From Candidatus Gottesmanbacteria bacterium RIFCSPLOWO2_01_FULL_49_10 (GTDB taxonomy: Bacteria > Patescibacteriota > Microgenomatia > UBA10105 > UBA927): DNA of 6,357 nt. The position numbers and the translations under genes were made by a program. Position 1 is the stretch's first letter, and every line of letters begins with the position of its first letter. The stretch is taken from NCBI GenBank assembly GCA_001781025.1, contig MFJZ01000039.1, forward strand, positions 1-6,357. Reading direction: 5' to 3'. The notes beneath the pieces are model-generated. The model saw only the letters and a list, made by a program, of their open reading frames with translations, searched no databases and was not told the origin of the DNA. Positions 5,463 to 6,357 of this stretch are shown piece after piece.

Positions 5463-5471
5463 GATATTAAC

Positions 5472-6357
5472 ATGAGGAAAGTTACTTCTGTCCTCCTCAT
5501 AACCGGTTGCTTTATCTTCGGATACTTACCATTCAAAGCATACGCTACTTCTTCATTTACAAAAGTACCACAAAATCCAATTCTATCACCAGGCCCAGAT
5601 AGTTGGGATAGCATCAGAGCTTGGCAACAAGCTATTTTTTTTGACGGCTATGAATATAAGATGTGGTATACCGGTTATAACGGTTCCAAATTCCAGATTG
5701 GTTTTGCAAAGTCAAGTGATGGAATAAATTGGACTAAAAATAATAATCCGGTTGTTAGTAGACTATTAATAGATAATAAAGACGCAAACTCTCCCACAGT
5801 TTTGTTTGAAAACCCATCATATAGAATGTGGTACGTAGGATCGGATAATTTAGAATCTTCTATCTATCATGCCACAAGCCTCGACGGGGTATCTTGGACA
5901 TTAGATAACGCTACCCCACCTTTTCATATTACAGATAGCTGGGGATCTATAGGAATAGTATCTCCCTATGTTCTAAAAGTCGGATCAGAGTATAAAATGT
6001 GGTTTTCCTCACCTCAAACCGGCGCATGGAGTATCGGCTATGCGACATCTGCAGATGGAAAGACATGGACGCCATATACTTCTAACCCTATAATAGTAGG
6101 AGATGAGCCTTGGGAGGGCGGCCAAGTAGATGACCCATCTGTGATTTATGATGGGGAAGAGTACATAATGTTTTATCACACTGCTTCAAACATCTCTTAT
6201 GCAACTTCAACAGATGGTATTGAATGGGTAAAACCATCTAATAACCCTGTGATTCCTCCTTCTCAGCCTTTCGATTCAATTCGTTCTCACGCTCCATATG
6301 CTATTCGCTTACCTAATGGTACCATTGCAATCTATTACGACGGCCAAGGTACTATTA
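5472..6357 (+). CDS. Secreted five-bladed-type beta-propeller protein, glycosidase-like (GH43/GH130 resemblance), cut by window edge
   Basis: 295 codons are visible from ATG 5472 with no stop, so the C-terminus is missing. Residues 1-25 are a signal peptide: MRK, hydrophobic VLLITGCFIFGYLPF, and a likely cut after AYA. The mature part repeats a blade unit every 55-57 residues: YKMWY/YRMWY/YKMWF/YIMFY at 62-66, 117-121, 174-178 and 231-235. Each is followed by an [AS]xxDGxxW strand, as in FAKSSDGINW (78-87), HATSLDGVSW, YATSADGKTW and YATSTDGIEW (243-252). NPxI-type segments open the blades (NPIL, NPVV, NPII, NPVI). This is characteristic of GH43/GH32/GH130-related propellers. DDPSVIYDGEEY (220-231) resembles the acidic DPSV site of such enzymes, but the catalytic triad cannot be assigned on the visible part. 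It may be a glycan-binding or cleaving exported protein serving the neighbouring glycan genes. It could also be a non-catalytic propeller. There is no ribosome site before the ATG. Confidence 0.85.
   Translation, partial: MRKVTSVLLITGCFIFGYLPFKAYATSSFTKVPQNPILSPGPDSWDSIRAWQQAIFFDGYEYKMWYTGYNGSKFQIGFAKSSDGINWTKNNNPVVSRLLIDNKDANSPTVLFENPSYRMWYVGSDNLESSIYHATSLDGVSWTLDNATPPFHITDSWGSIGIVSPYVLKVGSEYKMWFSSPQTGAWSIGYATSADGKTWTPYTSNPIIVGDEPWEGGQVDDPSVIYDGEEYIMFYHTASNISYATSTDGIEWVKPSNNPVIPPSQPFDSIRSHAPYAIRLPNGTIAIYYDGQGTI

Noticed and set aside
5417..5614. Minus-strand open frame of 65 codons upstream of the first operon A gene.
   Set aside because: It is antisense to the signal peptide and first blade of the propeller protein; the sequence is not protein-like.
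1..6357. tRNA, rRNA, CRISPR, transposase or toxin-antitoxin genes.
   Set aside because: No cloverleaf, spaced direct-repeat array, transposase motif or recognisable toxin pair was seen on either strand.

Overview
The window looks like part of a surface-glycan (capsule, O-antigen-like or glycoprotein glycan) biosynthesis region from a compact bacterial genome. Candidate Phyla Radiation (Patescibacteria, Parcubacteria-like) is my best guess. The reasons are three 4-base ATGA start/stop overlaps, tiny intergenic gaps, first genes without Shine-Dalgarno sites, a YfhO-like GT-C membrane protein beside zinc-ribbon methyltransferases, and short repeats carried in frame inside a coding region. The standard genetic code fits, since TGA works as a stop. 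The taxonomic call is an inference; there is no rRNA or marker gene here.

Layout. On the minus strand, operon A (5415 to 3042) holds a WaaE/KdtX-like family 2 glycosyltransferase, a class I SAM methyltransferase with an N-terminal zinc ribbon, and a second family 2 glycosyltransferase. The genes are joined by two ATGA overlaps. Operon B (2633 to beyond base 1) holds a GT4-type glycosyltransferase, a methyltransferase with a C-terminal Trm112-like zinc ribbon, and the N-terminal part of a multi-pass membrane protein. The last two are again joined by ATGA. Between the operons a small gene of unknown function (2666-3040) runs on the plus strand. It is divergent from operon B across only 32 bases and convergent with operon A with one base between the stops. 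At the right edge a secreted beta-propeller protein, resembling GH43/GH130-type glycosidase propellers, starts at 5472 on the plus strand and runs off the window. It is divergent from operon A across 56 bases.

How the genes work together (inference): the three soluble glycosyltransferases would add sugars to a lipid-linked or growing glycan. The two methyltransferases would modify or cap sugars, or act on small intermediates. The membrane protein is probably a polyprenyl-phosphate-sugar-dependent GT-C transferase. The secreted propeller may bind or cleave extracellular glycans.

The most striking sequence signals are in one gene, the family 2 glycosyltransferase at 3042-3860. It contains a perfect 14-base-arm palindrome (3439-3467) and a tandem heptamer repeat (3710-3737). 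Both are translated in frame and both fall in probable loop segments, so they look like tolerated insertions of small repeat elements. Other points are a near-leaderless promoter whose -35 box lies inside the start of the divergent gene, an abrupt fall in GC near 4800 inside a glycosyltransferase gene, and loss of the first Asp of the DADE motif in that same enzyme. No RNA genes, CRISPR arrays, insertion sequences or origins were seen.
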